A stretch of DNA of 64,000 nucleotides from NCBI RefSeq assembly GCF_004570975.1, contig NZ_SPPC01000002.1, forward strand, positions 124,001-188,000, written 5' to 3'. The notes under the pieces were generated by a model. It was not told where the DNA came from and ran no database searches. It was given only the letters and a program-made list of their open reading frames with translations. Below are positions 1 through 9,364 of the stretch, piece after piece (position 1 is the stretch's first letter; each line of letters opens with the position of its first letter). The DNA is from Barnesiella sp. WM24. GTDB taxonomy: Bacteria; Bacteroidota; Bacteroidia; Bacteroidales; Muribaculaceae. The translations under genes and the position numbers were made by a program.

Positions 1-104
1 CTCAAGGCTATTTCTTCCTCGCCGGTCGACACATTGTCAAACACCTGCGCCGCCGCCGGAAAGGCGGCGGCGAGGAGCGACAGTATCATTAATATGCGGT
101 TCAT
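1..104 (-). CDS. Partial exported protein (N-terminus only)
   Basis: The gene runs off the left edge of the window; about 34 codons are visible from the ATG at 102-104. They begin MNRILMILSLLAAAFPAAAQ, a typical cleavable Sec signal peptide (Arg at position 3, hydrophobic core, AAA-Q cleavage region) with no lipobox cysteine. It starts 18 bp after the stop of the upstream lipoprotein gene and is probably the next gene of the same leftward operon. The mature part is too short to assign a family; a periplasmic or outer-membrane protein is likely. Confidence 0.7.
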   Translation of the reverse strand, partial: MNRILMILSLLAAAFPAAAQVFDNVSTGEEEIAL

Positions 105-122
105 TCAGGCAATCAGGATATA

Positions 123-2330
123 TCAATATACAAGCTCGAAGTCATCGAGACACATCACGCTACCCTTAGCTCCGGAGAAATAGTCACCGTATTTAGAGGC
201 CGAAGCGACAATGACAAGATGGGTCGGGCGCACACTCTTCGCGCGGCTGTTATATTCAAGCGGTATCTCTACTTCCTGAAGAGTGCCGTCAGGTCCGAAA
301 TTACCTGTCCATGACACTTCACCATAGGCAATTACCTCACTTCCGTTCCTGTCAAAGAGCTTGCGGTTATCAGGATTGGTCCTTATCTCGACAGCCTCGG
401 TAGTCAACGCTACATACACCTGTCCGTGGTCAGTCCCCCCCTTAAATCCGTCCGGTACAAAAGCCTCATTGCCCGATTTTACCGTCACTCCGGAAGCAGG
501 GCGATAATTGGCATAAAACCTCAACGACACAGGATGACTTCCATTGTAAGGACGACCGACCGACAACACGCCGTTGGTAACATCGGTTTCAACATACTCC
601 CCGACAAAGATATTTCCTGCGGCGATTATTCTCGCTGCCTCATCAGAAGCAAGACGGGCGCAATATGAACCCGAATTAACCATGTCGGCTGACTTATCTG
701 TAAGGACTTTATTTGCAGTAGCCGCACCCTCGTTTCCTGAACCCCAGAATGAAGCAGACTTGTTGCCCTCAGCCCAGGGAATAATCACATTCTTTTGACC
801 AAACATTGTCTTTGCAGAATAAGTATTCCATGACTCAAAGCTTGCATTAGGAATGACGAAAGCCTCTTCGGTAGTGAAATATTTTGACTCCGAGATAAAA
901 TCATCCACCGCAGCCTGATATTCATAGCGTGTGCCCGTCTTCAATCCGGTAAGCCTGAAGGTCATTACATTACCCGAAGCAGTGCCTTCAGCTGTAAGCC
1001 AGTCTTCAGTACCTTCCTCGCAATACCGCACCACAGGCACACCGGCATCCTGACTCACCACCTTGAGAGTGACAGTAGCGGAGGTTCCGGTTACGGCAAG
1101 CAGATTGTTGACATCAATGTCATCAAGCAACACAGGGTCAGCGTATACTATCGCGCTCTCTGTATTGGCGATGCTCAGCTCCTGTCTTACGATATTGTCG
1201 TTTTTGTCAACCGCCACGACAGGCACAATTATAGCTTCTTCCGACTTGGGAAGGGCGTTAAGCCACTTCGCGCGGAAATTGACATGATAGAGATGTACAC
1301 CGGTTTTCTCTTCTACGATCTCGTCAAAATCAACGCCCTTTGACGCGAGGTTATTTCTTACCGCCTCGCTGATATGGATAAGATCTACTACATCGACTTC
1401 TGCCGCAGCCCTCGACATAGTGCCGGCGGGCAGAGAAAGCTCAAGACTCTTCAACGCGCCATAGGACGCAACCGACACCACTTCATCCTCGAAATTGCCT
1501 TCAAGGTTGACTTTCTGAGTCTCGGTTCCGGTAACCGTAGGAACGCCCTCGATTACAATCTCGTCATTTATCAGCTCGAGATCCTCAATCTCAATCGTAA
1601 TGAATGCGCCTCCGCTTGTCTCACCGTTGTCGCCATATTTGAATGTAAGCCTGTACTCATGGGCACGCTTTACATTGGCTATGGTCCCGCTATAGCTGTG
1701 GGAATTTCCATCCATGTCGCTTGCCGAGATCTCATAGCGGATGTCGGTCTGGTTGACAGGCATCATGAAATATCCCATCTGCCCGTTGTCGACCTCAGCC
1801 TTTGTATATACAAGTGTCTTGTTGGTGTCACCGATGCCGAAAGTAACCGTGTAGTCATCAGCGATAACCGAGTTGTCCACACTGTTTTTGTCAACCGACA
1901 CAGCGACATTGGCTATCTTGCAATCAATCTGAACCTCAGGATTTGGCTGCGAGGCACCTACATCAAAGGTAGTGTAACCGGTGTAATACTTCTTGTCCCA
2001 TGAAGCAGGCACAGAGTCACCGGCATAAGCCTCGGCACGATATGCGCCGTAACGCAGCGCCACACTCGCAGGCACATTGCTGATTCCTGTCCATTTATGA
2101 AGCACGTTGCCAAAACCTTCGCCTGTAGTGATATAAATCTTACAGTTTTCAGCAAGTTCATCGGTATCGGCGTCGTCGGCTCGTGAAAGCCTGTCGTTGA
2201 GCACAACATGCATCTTTACCGCACCCTCACCCTCTCCGGCAAACGGAGCCTCGGCGGTGCATGCGCCTAACACACCAGCAAGCGATGTGCCTAACGCGAT
2301 TAACGATATAATGGTTATGTTAGTTTTCAT
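123..2330 (-). CDS. DUF4493 / PCMD-type surface lipoprotein
   Basis: A 735-residue lipoprotein with an SPII signal ending in lipobox LGAC (lipidated Cys24), so it is anchored in the outer or inner membrane. The N-terminal part (roughly 25-260) looks like DUF4493: the acidic PFAGEGEG stretch after the cysteine, then an IYITTGEGF...YRAEAYAGDS pattern seen in Bacteroidales surface lipoproteins. The last ~245 residues begin IPNASFESW and end YGDYFSGAKGSVMCLDDFEL, the layout of the PCMD domain, which has a jelly-roll carbohydrate-binding-like fold. The same ending occurs in the lipoprotein at 8226. A fibronectin-like linker (CEEGTEDWLTAEGTA...) lies between. It starts 2 bp after the stop of the preceding gene, so it is cotranscribed. 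The ligand is unknown; glycan binding or adhesion is inferred from the family. A run of seven G (435-441) lies in the coding strand. Confidence 0.85.
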   Translation of the reverse strand: MKTNITIISLIALGTSLAGVLGACTAEAPFAGEGEGAVKMHVVLNDRLSRADDADTDELAENCKIYITTGEGFGNVLHKWTGISNVPASVALRYGAYRAEAYAGDSVPASWDKKYYTGYTTFDVGASQPNPEVQIDCKIANVAVSVDKNSVDNSVIADDYTVTFGIGDTNKTLVYTKAEVDNGQMGYFMMPVNQTDIRYEISASDMDGNSHSYSGTIANVKRAHEYRLTFKYGDNGETSGGAFITIEIEDLELINDEIVIEGVPTVTGTETQKVNLEGNFEDEVVSVASYGALKSLELSLPAGTMSRAAAEVDVVDLIHISEAVRNNLASKGVDFDEIVEEKTGVHLYHVNFRAKWLNALPKSEEAIIVPVVAVDKNDNIVRQELSIANTESAIVYADPVLLDDIDVNNLLAVTGTSATVTLKVVSQDAGVPVVRYCEEGTEDWLTAEGTASGNVMTFRLTGLKTGTRYEYQAAVDDFISESKYFTTEEAFVIPNASFESWNTYSAKTMFGQKNVIIPWAEGNKSASFWGSGNEGAATANKVLTDKSADMVNSGSYCARLASDEAARIIAAGNIFVGEYVETDVTNGVLSVGRPYNGSHPVSLRFYANYRPASGVTVKSGNEAFVPDGFKGGTDHGQVYVALTTEAVEIRTNPDNRKLFDRNGSEVIAYGEVSWTGNFGPDGTLQEVEIPLEYNSRAKSVRPTHLVIVASASKYGDYFSGAKGSVMCLDDFELVY

Positions 2331-2332
2331 CG

Positions 2333-3631
2333 CTATTCAAATTTTAGAGTCAGCGTTTTAACCGTAGTTCCCGATTCATCGCCTACAGTCAGTACAAAAG
2401 AGTGCTGACCGGGACCAAATATGGCAAGCATCGGAAGGAAACCGGTAAGTGAGAAATCCGCGCTCTTAGCGCCTAAGTAGCTGCCGCCTTGAAGCAGGCC
2501 CAAGCCTTCCAGCGCATCGGCATATTCTCCGGGATAGCAGAGGTCAAGGTGACCTGACAAGCCTACACTCGCAAGCTCTTCCGGAGAAAGATTGGGCGAT
2601 ACGATGTCAGCCGTAAATTGAGTAAAGCCGGTAGCACTTGTGATTTTTATCACACACTCCATGCCTGAGGTCACAGTGACAGGAATCAGTGTTCCGCTTG
2701 CATCGCCATCAGACAGAGCAATCTTACCGCCATCAATTGCCGGGCCGGCGGCAGCCGGGGGATTGGGCACATCGGGAGTGTCGGGCACATCAGGCTCATC
2801 CTCGCCACCCTTGTTACGGTCATCTTCAAGATACTCGTCATCACCGCCGCCTTCAAGATTAGTGCCGTCGTTAATGTCGGTCACTGTCACCTGGGCGTTG
2901 ACCTTTATGCCGCCTGTCGGGTCGATAGTTCCGTCGCCGGTCACGCCCGCAGCCTTGTAAACAAACAGTATGTGATAATGAGTACCCGGCTTGACGTCAG
3001 AGTATTTCTTGTCGGTCTGCGCCTGCTGACCGTTGACTGTACCGGTAAAGTTTGCAATCATAGTCGTACCCTCAGCCTTTAAGAAACCGCTTCTTGTCTC
3101 GTCTTTTGTAAAGGTAAGTACCGCACTGGCTACCATGTTGACATCAACCTTGGAGTCGGCCGACATAAGCTGTTTGAGTTCTTCGTTGTACTCGACAGTC
3201 ACTTTTACATTCTGAAGCTTACACTTTATAGGCTTCTCAATTGTGGTAATCTTTTTAGCGGTGACAGTGACAGGGTCGGTAATGCCGTAGTAGTAGGGCG
3301 ACTCCCAGTCAGCATCCACCTCTTTGCCATAATACGCCTTGACGCGATACATGCCTGCCGGCAGCGACACTACCTCGGGCATCTCGTTATACTTATATTC
3401 CACATAGGGGGTCTCATCAGAATTTTTACAGAAGGCAACCGTGAAATCAGCGAGATTGACATCGGTGCCGGCGCGTGACTGGAGATCCTCGTTTATAAAC
3501 TCAAGTATAAGATTGGACGTGATCACCTGCCCCATCGTCGCTTCCTCACCTGAGAAAGGGGATTCCTTACTGCATGACTGCGACATGAAAAGAACCGCAG
3601 TACACATTATTATATATATAAGTTTTTTCAT
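2333..3631 (-). CDS. DUF4493-type lipoprotein
   Basis: A lipoprotein of 432 residues when started at the ATG at 3629-3631, which gives the clean signal MKKLIYIIMCTAVLFMSQSC with lipidated Cys20; a longer reading would overlap the upstream gene and spoil the signal. Residues about 20-250 match the DUF4493 pattern: acidic ESPFSGEE after the cysteine, then AGMYRVKAYYGKEVDADWESPYYYG, closely echoing the two neighbouring genes. A low-complexity acidic/proline linker (GGEDEPDVPDTPDVPNPP) separates this from a short C-terminal beta-domain that includes GPGQHSFVLTVGDESG. It starts 7 bp after the stop of the upstream gene and ends 2 bp before the downstream start, so it is the middle of a tight operon. 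Role unknown; surface exposure is inferred from the lipoprotein signal and domain family. Confidence 0.82.
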   Translation of the reverse strand: MKKLIYIIMCTAVLFMSQSCSKESPFSGEEATMGQVITSNLILEFINEDLQSRAGTDVNLADFTVAFCKNSDETPYVEYKYNEMPEVVSLPAGMYRVKAYYGKEVDADWESPYYYGITDPVTVTAKKITTIEKPIKCKLQNVKVTVEYNEELKQLMSADSKVDVNMVASAVLTFTKDETRSGFLKAEGTTMIANFTGTVNGQQAQTDKKYSDVKPGTHYHILFVYKAAGVTGDGTIDPTGGIKVNAQVTVTDINDGTNLEGGGDDEYLEDDRNKGGEDEPDVPDTPDVPNPPAAAGPAIDGGKIALSDGDASGTLIPVTVTSGMECVIKITSATGFTQFTADIVSPNLSPEELASVGLSGHLDLCYPGEYADALEGLGLLQGGSYLGAKSADFSLTGFLPMLAIFGPGQHSFVLTVGDESGTTVKTLTLKFE

Positions 3632-3638
3632 TGTCAGA

Positions 3639-6164
3639 TTATTTGTCATAGTGAAGTTGAACATTGTCAATAGTCAATACCGATCCGGTAGCAAGCGATT
3701 TATACTGGTTAGGGTCAAAATTATTATCTTTTAATCCCCCCCCATCATTAAGAGCTTTACCGGTCGGAACAATGACCGCAGGATTAGCCAAAGTTGAAGA
3801 GAGGAAATTCACCCGCAATTTAGCAGCCTTGGAGCCAAATTCATATGAGGGGAGGACAACACTCTTTGACGTCATGGGTTCAACCTCGGCAAGCTCAATT
3901 TCTTTAGAAGCAATAACAGCATCGGAAGCATCCAACACCTCTATTATAAACTTGCCACTCTCACTATTTACGGCTGCATAAGAATAGTCAAATGAAATTG
4001 AAGAGGGGCGTGAACCATGACTTATTCCATTAACTCTGCTCTCACCACTTGCTGTGTAACTATAGCTTCCAAGGAATAATTCACCGGCAACCCTGTCACT
4101 TTCAGCAAAAGTCGGCACATTAGTGCAATAATGAGTTGTACTCCAGAAATCACCACTTTTGGAAGGTTCTACTCCATCATGATCAAAAGCCACACTTCTA
4201 ACTATGCACATACCCTCCTCGACATAGGTAGAGGGAACTCTGAACCAGGTATTGTTTGTTGCATTAACATTGCAAGTTTTACTATTTATAGACATCCATC
4301 CATTCGCTTCCGAACATATAATAGAGGACGTATTTGAATAAGTAATCGCACCACATTGCCAATTACCACCCACTTTTACTTTGGTCATATTTATTGTTTG
4401 GGTAGTGAGCGAGAAGTCGCCGTTGGGAACATCGGTTGCGGCTTCAGTAGTGAACTTGTTGGTATAGACTCCATCCCTGACAAATATTGAATAATCAGTG
4501 GCAGGCTCCAGTCCTTCGTAGACAAACCACTTGTTTTCGCGGTCATATTCAGGATAGATATGATTATTATCGGATGTCACGATTTCAAGCCACTTGTTGT
4601 CAACAATCATGTTGAAGAAATTATCGGAGAAACCGGTAACCTTAACACGCGCCCACTTGGCAAACGCGTCAAACTCAAACTGAGGCTCAGCCCACACGAC
4701 CTTAACATCTACAGCAGCCTTCTCCTTGTCTTTGTAATATACAGTCACCGACTGGCTCGCCCTTCTGTCAATCGGCAAGCGGAAGGTATAGAGATAATTG
4801 CCCTCGCCTTTGTCAACCGGCTGACCGACAACACATGAAACAAGCACTCCGTTTTCATCTCTCGTCTTGAACGAGACAGCCGACAGGTCTTCACCGTCGT
4901 AATTAACCATCAGTTCAACCTCTTCCCTGTCATAAGGCTTCTCCGGTGAATTTACCACTTTGAGGGTCACGGGAATCACGACAAATGTAAACTTCACGGC
5001 CTCGCTGACACGCGTCATCTCGTCTTTTACGATGAGCGATATTTCATGAGTACCCTCGGGAAGGCGGTTTACAAGTCCGGTCACGTCGACCATCGCAAGC
5101 TTGTCGGTATTGCCAAAAAGTCCCACGGCAGTCACTCCCTCGTCGCTCAGTCGCGCCTGAGTGGCGGCGTCGGCGTGGACGAGATTGACCGAAGTGCCAA
5201 ATGCAGGAGCGTAGACAGTCTCTGTTCCGGAAGAGGTCACAGAGAGAATCACCTCTGAAATCTTACCCTCGGCACACACGTTGAAGCGGAGCGGATCGCC
5301 TGAATATGCGCCGGCACGGTAAGAGAGCGTCTCTCCGGAAGTAAATCCATCGGGGGTGATCTCCGGCTCGGATGCCGAGAAGAAGTCGTTGCTCAGGTCG
5401 ACTTCCACAGTCTCCACCTCGTCAATGTTGTCGTCAAAAGTGATTGAAAGCGTCGGTGAGCCTACCTGTCCGGCATTGACATCATATTTCACGCGGTAAA
5501 GATAAGCCGCCTCGGCGCTGAAATTCTTTGGATTCAGATGAGCCTCCTTGCCGTTGATGTAAGTGGCGGCCATTGTGACATTGATAAAGCCCGGAGTCAC
5601 GTAGCGGGTCGCGCCGTCGACGCCCGAGATCACAACGCTTTCACTGTTTTTATCGCTTTTAAGCGTGGTAGAGTAATTTTTGAAGTAACTCTTGAAAGCG
5701 TCGGTATAGGTCACCTCCACGAGAGAGTTGGCAAGCGTAGCTGTCATGTCAACGGTCGCCACCGACTGCTCGTTGACTCTCAGTGTCTGCATTCCATACA
5801 CATAAGGCTTGTCGCCCTGGTCAAGCGGGTCGCCGTAATAGGCCTCGATGGTGTAGGCACCTGCCTTTACACCGGCTTCCATGTTTTCTTCAAACTCGGC
5901 TACAGTCTTATATTCAATCGGCGTCCCGCCAACGGGGGTGAGGCGTATACTGAATTGGTCTACAGTCGGAAAATTGGGAACGGTTGCCGACTGTTCGGCG
6001 CGTCCCTGAGCGGTGAGATTGTCCAGTTCGCCTGAAGCGGTAAGGTTAAGGACAATAGTGCCCTTTCCGCCGCCGTCTCCGCGCCATGGATCCTCGCCTG
6101 CACACGATGCCAGCAACATTGTCACCGGCAAAAGCATAGCATAACTTCTGAATCTCATTTCCAT
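3639..6164 (-). CDS. DUF4493-type lipoprotein with C-terminal beta-sandwich
   Basis: A large lipoprotein (841 residues from the ATG at 6162-6164; an in-frame TTG two codons earlier is less likely). Signal peptide with lipobox LASC, lipidated Cys21, followed by GEDPWRGDGGGKG, the Gly/acidic stretch shared with the other DUF4493-like proteins here. AGAYTIEAYYGDPLDQGDKPYVYG is the conserved block of that family. The C-terminal third starts PNGDFSL, resembles the PCMD/carbohydrate-binding ends of its neighbours and finishes with LTIDNVQLHYD. It is the first gene of a leftward operon of at least four genes, with a TAATTTTG -7 box about 90 bp upstream. Near the 3' end the coding strand has eight consecutive G (3736-3743) encoding a Gly run; slippage there would change the last ~30 residues. 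Ligand unknown. Confidence 0.83.
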   Translation of the reverse strand: MEMRFRSYAMLLPVTMLLASCAGEDPWRGDGGGKGTIVLNLTASGELDNLTAQGRAEQSATVPNFPTVDQFSIRLTPVGGTPIEYKTVAEFEENMEAGVKAGAYTIEAYYGDPLDQGDKPYVYGMQTLRVNEQSVATVDMTATLANSLVEVTYTDAFKSYFKNYSTTLKSDKNSESVVISGVDGATRYVTPGFINVTMAATYINGKEAHLNPKNFSAEAAYLYRVKYDVNAGQVGSPTLSITFDDNIDEVETVEVDLSNDFFSASEPEITPDGFTSGETLSYRAGAYSGDPLRFNVCAEGKISEVILSVTSSGTETVYAPAFGTSVNLVHADAATQARLSDEGVTAVGLFGNTDKLAMVDVTGLVNRLPEGTHEISLIVKDEMTRVSEAVKFTFVVIPVTLKVVNSPEKPYDREEVELMVNYDGEDLSAVSFKTRDENGVLVSCVVGQPVDKGEGNYLYTFRLPIDRRASQSVTVYYKDKEKAAVDVKVVWAEPQFEFDAFAKWARVKVTGFSDNFFNMIVDNKWLEIVTSDNNHIYPEYDRENKWFVYEGLEPATDYSIFVRDGVYTNKFTTEAATDVPNGDFSLTTQTINMTKVKVGGNWQCGAITYSNTSSIICSEANGWMSINSKTCNVNATNNTWFRVPSTYVEEGMCIVRSVAFDHDGVEPSKSGDFWSTTHYCTNVPTFAESDRVAGELFLGSYSYTASGESRVNGISHGSRPSSISFDYSYAAVNSESGKFIIEVLDASDAVIASKEIELAEVEPMTSKSVVLPSYEFGSKAAKLRVNFLSSTLANPAVIVPTGKALNDGGGLKDNNFDPNQYKSLATGSVLTIDNVQLHYDK

Positions 6165-6252
6165 TATCAATTAATGATTAGTTTATATCTTACAAATAAC
6201 CAAGTATAAAATGTCTGCACACCAACGCAGGCACAACTCTACCCGGAATTTA

Positions 6253-6260
6253 CAAAATTA
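6253..6260 (-). promoter_or_regulatory. -7 box of the DUF4493 lipoprotein operon
   Basis: On the minus strand the sequence reads TAATTTTG, a full match to the Bacteroidetes -7 consensus TAnnTTTG, with a leader of about 80 nt before the ATG at 6164. No clear -33 TTG lies at the usual 19-20 nt distance, so confidence is moderate. Confidence 0.45.
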
Positions 6261-6343
6261 CACATAATTTATTGTAATTAGAAAATTTCGGTCAAAATTC
6301 GCAAAAAATATTGAAATTTCATGCCCGACCTATGGCCGCCATA

Positions 6344-6387
6344 CAAAAAAAATGTGTGGATGCCAAATTTTTGACACCCACACATTT
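6344..6387 (-). terminator. Rho-independent terminator after the 535-residue lipoprotein gene
   Basis: A ten-base perfect inverted repeat (AAATGTGTGG at 6350-6359 and CCACACATTT at 6378-6387), extended inward by weaker pairs, is followed on the minus strand by a run of T. It lies about 25 bp past the stop at 6412, where an intrinsic terminator is expected. Confidence 0.8.
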
Positions 6388-6411
6388 CTGTAGTTATTTA
6401 ATACAAATTAC

Positions 6412-8019
6412 TTATTGCAACCTGACAACATTGATTCCGACCTCAATCGCCGTGGTCTTCTCGATAATCTCCGGAAGATCACGCAACACAGGCTCCATCA
6501 TTGACGCCATCGAGCCGAATACCGGATCAGAGCTCATAGCCTCCATAACCATCTGTATAAATTCTTCATCAGAGAATATCGGCGATACGGCATTAAGGAC
6601 CGGTTTAAGAAATTCAGTGCCAAGGGCAAAGTATTCCATATTTTCATAATAACCGGTCTTGTCGGTTCCATAAACCACAGGGAAACCGTTTACAAGACAA
6701 GGTACCACATCTTGTGCCACATTCATGAGTATCGACATAGTGTCGACGCTTCTTGACTTACCACCATGATTTATAACATTGGCGATAATAGCCGAAGGAT
6801 TCAGGAAGAGACGAAGCTCTCCGGCACCTGTCACTACATACTGCGCAAGATTGACAGGAGAAGCGCTATACGCTCCTGTAGCTGTGTCAAGATAGGTAGC
6901 GGTGATGTTTCCGTCGGCAAGGAATGTGATATCCTTCAATGCCATACCGAGCAAATTATGGATTGAGGCGGGAGTGCCATCAGGACCCTCGATGCTTACA
7001 AAAGCCAGAGCAAGAGTAACAAGTTCGCCTATCTGCATTTCGGAGCCGGGAAACAATTCCACCTTCTTTTCCGACTCCCACAATACATGAACACCATTGT
7101 AGGTTACAGCCGCACCTGCCGAGGGGTCTTCAGGATCATACCAAGGATTAGGCTCATTGTAAATCTCCCATTTGGAGCCTGCCAATGAGCTGTCTTTCAG
7201 CGTAGCATCGGTTATATTAAATACAAGAGATTCTTCGGTGATCTTTCCGTCATAGCTGAAAGTGATAAATTCCGTCTCGCCCGAGCCGTTAAATTCATTG
7301 TCAGAATTTAGCTCTACAGTAAGCTCATTAGTCACAGAGCCCGGAATTACACCACAAGTGGGCAGGTTCATGAGCGCATCCATATCAGACTCGTCAGCCC
7401 TGCTTGACGGAATCATCCCCATTAACTCGGAAATATCCAGTGTCTCACCCGACATTACCAATTTCGCCGATGTCAGCCCCGGTTCAGTCACAACCACAAC
7501 CTGCTTGCCAAGAAGCGGGTTACCGTTATAAGTCATGACCAGTCCTGAAGCATCGGTAAATGTTGCCTTGTAGCCGGGTATGTCGACATCCTTTATATTT
7601 ATGTTGGTAAAATTCAGATACATCGATGACTGCTGGATGCTACCGTCATAATCAAAGGTACAATAGTCGGTCTCTCCGTTTCCTGAAAAAACAAACTTGT
7701 CCATAGCGTCTTCAAGCTCCACCGCAAAGGTAACCGAAGTTGAGCCGGGAAGGACCTGCAGACTTTCAGCACGTGCATTGTCAATCAATGCAACCGTAAT
7801 TTCACCAAGATAATTGTTAACCTCATCAGGTATATATGTAACCTGAGCATTGTCTACAATCTCTCCATTACTCGTAAACATCAACCCTTCTCCCGATTTA
7901 TAAGTTACCGGACCGGAAGGCACTGTAAACTGAGCATCATCATCATTTTCACATGCGGTAAACAAGCACATCGCACACGCAACTGAAAGCAGCGATAGAA
8001 GATTCTTTCTCATTTTCAT
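6412..8019 (-). CDS. Repeated-domain lipoprotein, DUF4925-like
   Basis: A 535-residue lipoprotein with SPII signal ending FTAC (lipidated Cys23) and then ENDDD. Two copies of a ~130-residue beta-rich unit can be seen: one with VTFAVELED, FSGNGETDYCTFDYDGSI and LVMTYNGNPLLGKQVVV, the second with ELTVELNSD, FNGSGETEFITFSYDGKI and AVTYNGVHVLWESEKKVEL. This layout resembles the Bacteroidales DUF4925 putative-lipoprotein family, an assignment I make only tentatively. The C-terminal ~200 residues are alpha-helical looking. The gene is monocistronic: its own -7 box lies upstream and a strong terminator downstream. Function unknown; anchoring on the cell surface or in the periplasm is inferred. It is transcribed divergently from the PCMD lipoprotein gene at 8226. 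Confidence 0.75.
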   Translation of the reverse strand: MKMRKNLLSLLSVACAMCLFTACENDDDAQFTVPSGPVTYKSGEGLMFTSNGEIVDNAQVTYIPDEVNNYLGEITVALIDNARAESLQVLPGSTSVTFAVELEDAMDKFVFSGNGETDYCTFDYDGSIQQSSMYLNFTNINIKDVDIPGYKATFTDASGLVMTYNGNPLLGKQVVVVTEPGLTSAKLVMSGETLDISELMGMIPSSRADESDMDALMNLPTCGVIPGSVTNELTVELNSDNEFNGSGETEFITFSYDGKITEESLVFNITDATLKDSSLAGSKWEIYNEPNPWYDPEDPSAGAAVTYNGVHVLWESEKKVELFPGSEMQIGELVTLALAFVSIEGPDGTPASIHNLLGMALKDITFLADGNITATYLDTATGAYSASPVNLAQYVVTGAGELRLFLNPSAIIANVINHGGKSRSVDTMSILMNVAQDVVPCLVNGFPVVYGTDKTGYYENMEYFALGTEFLKPVLNAVSPIFSDEEFIQMVMEAMSSDPVFGSMASMMEPVLRDLPEIIEKTTAIEVGINVVRLQ

Positions 8020-8090
8020 TACTATATTTGATAATTAAAATGTCCCCCATCACACCATGGGCGAGACAATACAATCATTAAAATCGGGCA

Positions 8091-8098
8091 CAAAGTTA
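8091..8098 (-). promoter_or_regulatory. -7 box of the repeated-domain lipoprotein gene
   Basis: Minus strand TAACTTTG, an exact TAnnTTTG match, 72 bp upstream of the ATG. No good -33 TTG at the usual spacing. It lies back to back with the plus-strand box at 8193. Confidence 0.45.
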
Positions 8099-8192
8099 AG
8101 CAAAAATTGTCTAATATATAAAAATATGAAAAATATCTCACCTTAATCGACTTCCGCTCCAACTAATCCTACATTTAATCAAATTAAATAGG

Positions 8193-8200
8193 TAACTTTG
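8193..8200 (+). promoter_or_regulatory. -7 box of the PCMD lipoprotein gene
   Basis: TAACTTTG, an exact match to the Bacteroidetes -7 consensus, 25 bp before the ATG at 8226. The upstream 20 bp is AT-rich but lacks a clear TTG. Confidence 0.5.
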
Positions 8201-8225
8201 CCGACATAAATCAATGTTATAAGCA

Positions 8226-9353
8226 ATGGCATCATTTAAATGGACATTATTTTTATTAATATCACTCTTCTTAAATTCATGCATAAGCAAGGAACCGCTT
8301 AATGCCGAGTGTGACATAACCGAAGCCTTCCTGCCGGGCGTAGACCTTACCCGCGAACCAATCATAACCAACGATAAAGTGACATTTATCGTAAAATCAG
8401 GCACAAATGTACGTAATATGTCGCCGGAATTTGAACTTACGCCGGGCGCCGAGATAAATCCGCCGAGCGGCACCGCTCTTGATTTTTCATCGCCTCAACG
8501 CTACGTTGTGACTTCGGAAGACCGCCAACAGCACAAAGTATATACCGTTGCAGTCCAAGCGGGTAATACGGTAAATCTCAACTACGATTTTGAGAATGTC
8601 AGGCTTGTCAGCAAAAGCAGCTATTCCTATGATGTATTTTATGAAATCAGTGCAAATGGCAGCGAAATATTTTCATGGGCAAGCGGAAATGCCGGATTTG
8701 CACTCACCGGACTGGGCAAAACGCCCGAGACATTCCCGACCTATCAAGGTGAAAATGGCGTGACCGGCAAATGTGCCGTAATGGAAACTCACACAACAGG
8801 CGCTTTTGGCAAAATCGGTAAAAAGCCCATGGCGGCAGGCAGTATTTTCATTGGAAAATTTGATGTGACCAACGCCCTGTCACGTCCACTCCAGGCAACA
8901 CAGTTTGGAATGCCATTTTTCAACGAGCCCAAGATACTTGAAGGATATTTCAAATATACTCCGGGACCGGTCTACTATCAAGCCGACGGCGGCGACCTTA
9001 TTGAAGTCCCCGATAAGAAAGACGCTTGCAGCATCCAGGCTGTATTTTTTGAAGTAACGCCAGGCATGGAAATGCTCGACGGCAGTAATTTGGCTTCAGA
9101 AGATAATCCTAACATAATAGCAACCGCGCGTCTGATAACCGAAGAACCGACAGAGGAATGGACCAAATTTTCCATACCTTTTGTCATCCGCTCCGGCAAA
9201 TATATCGATAAGGACAAGCTAAGAGAAGGAGGCTACAGCATTACCATAGTATGCTCGTCAAGCGTTGACGGCGACTATTTCTCAGGAGCAATTGGCAGCA
9301 AGCTTCAGATTGACGAAATGAGTCTTGTATGTGATGACGTTGAAAACCAATAA
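8226..9353 (+). CDS. PCMD-domain lipoprotein
   Basis: A 375-residue lipoprotein with signal ending LNSC (Cys19). The N-terminal ~100 residues form a short domain with EAFLPGVDLTREPIITND and YVVTSEDRQQHKVYTVAV, an Ig-like or DUF5018-like element commonly placed before PCMD domains. The rest, from NLNYDFENVRL to GDYFSGAIGSKLQIDEMSLV, fits the PCMD (putative carbohydrate metabolism) domain, with the conserved block AGSIFIGKFDVTNALSRP. The similar terminal blocks in the 735-residue lipoprotein at 123 show the two are distant paralogues. It forms a two-gene unit with the beta-barrel gene 11 bp downstream. Glycan binding on the cell surface is inferred from the family; no catalytic motif is evident. 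Confidence 0.85.
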   Translation: MASFKWTLFLLISLFLNSCISKEPLNAECDITEAFLPGVDLTREPIITNDKVTFIVKSGTNVRNMSPEFELTPGAEINPPSGTALDFSSPQRYVVTSEDRQQHKVYTVAVQAGNTVNLNYDFENVRLVSKSSYSYDVFYEISANGSEIFSWASGNAGFALTGLGKTPETFPTYQGENGVTGKCAVMETHTTGAFGKIGKKPMAAGSIFIGKFDVTNALSRPLQATQFGMPFFNEPKILEGYFKYTPGPVYYQADGGDLIEVPDKKDACSIQAVFFEVTPGMEMLDGSNLASEDNPNIIATARLITEEPTEEWTKFSIPFVIRSGKYIDKDKLREGGYSITIVCSSSVDGDYFSGAIGSKLQIDEMSLVCDDVENQ

Positions 9354-9364
9354 TAAGCCAGATT

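Noticed and set aside
1374-2003. 209-codon open frame on the plus strand
   Set aside because: Opposite the DUF4493/PCMD lipoprotein gene; no start signal, no family.
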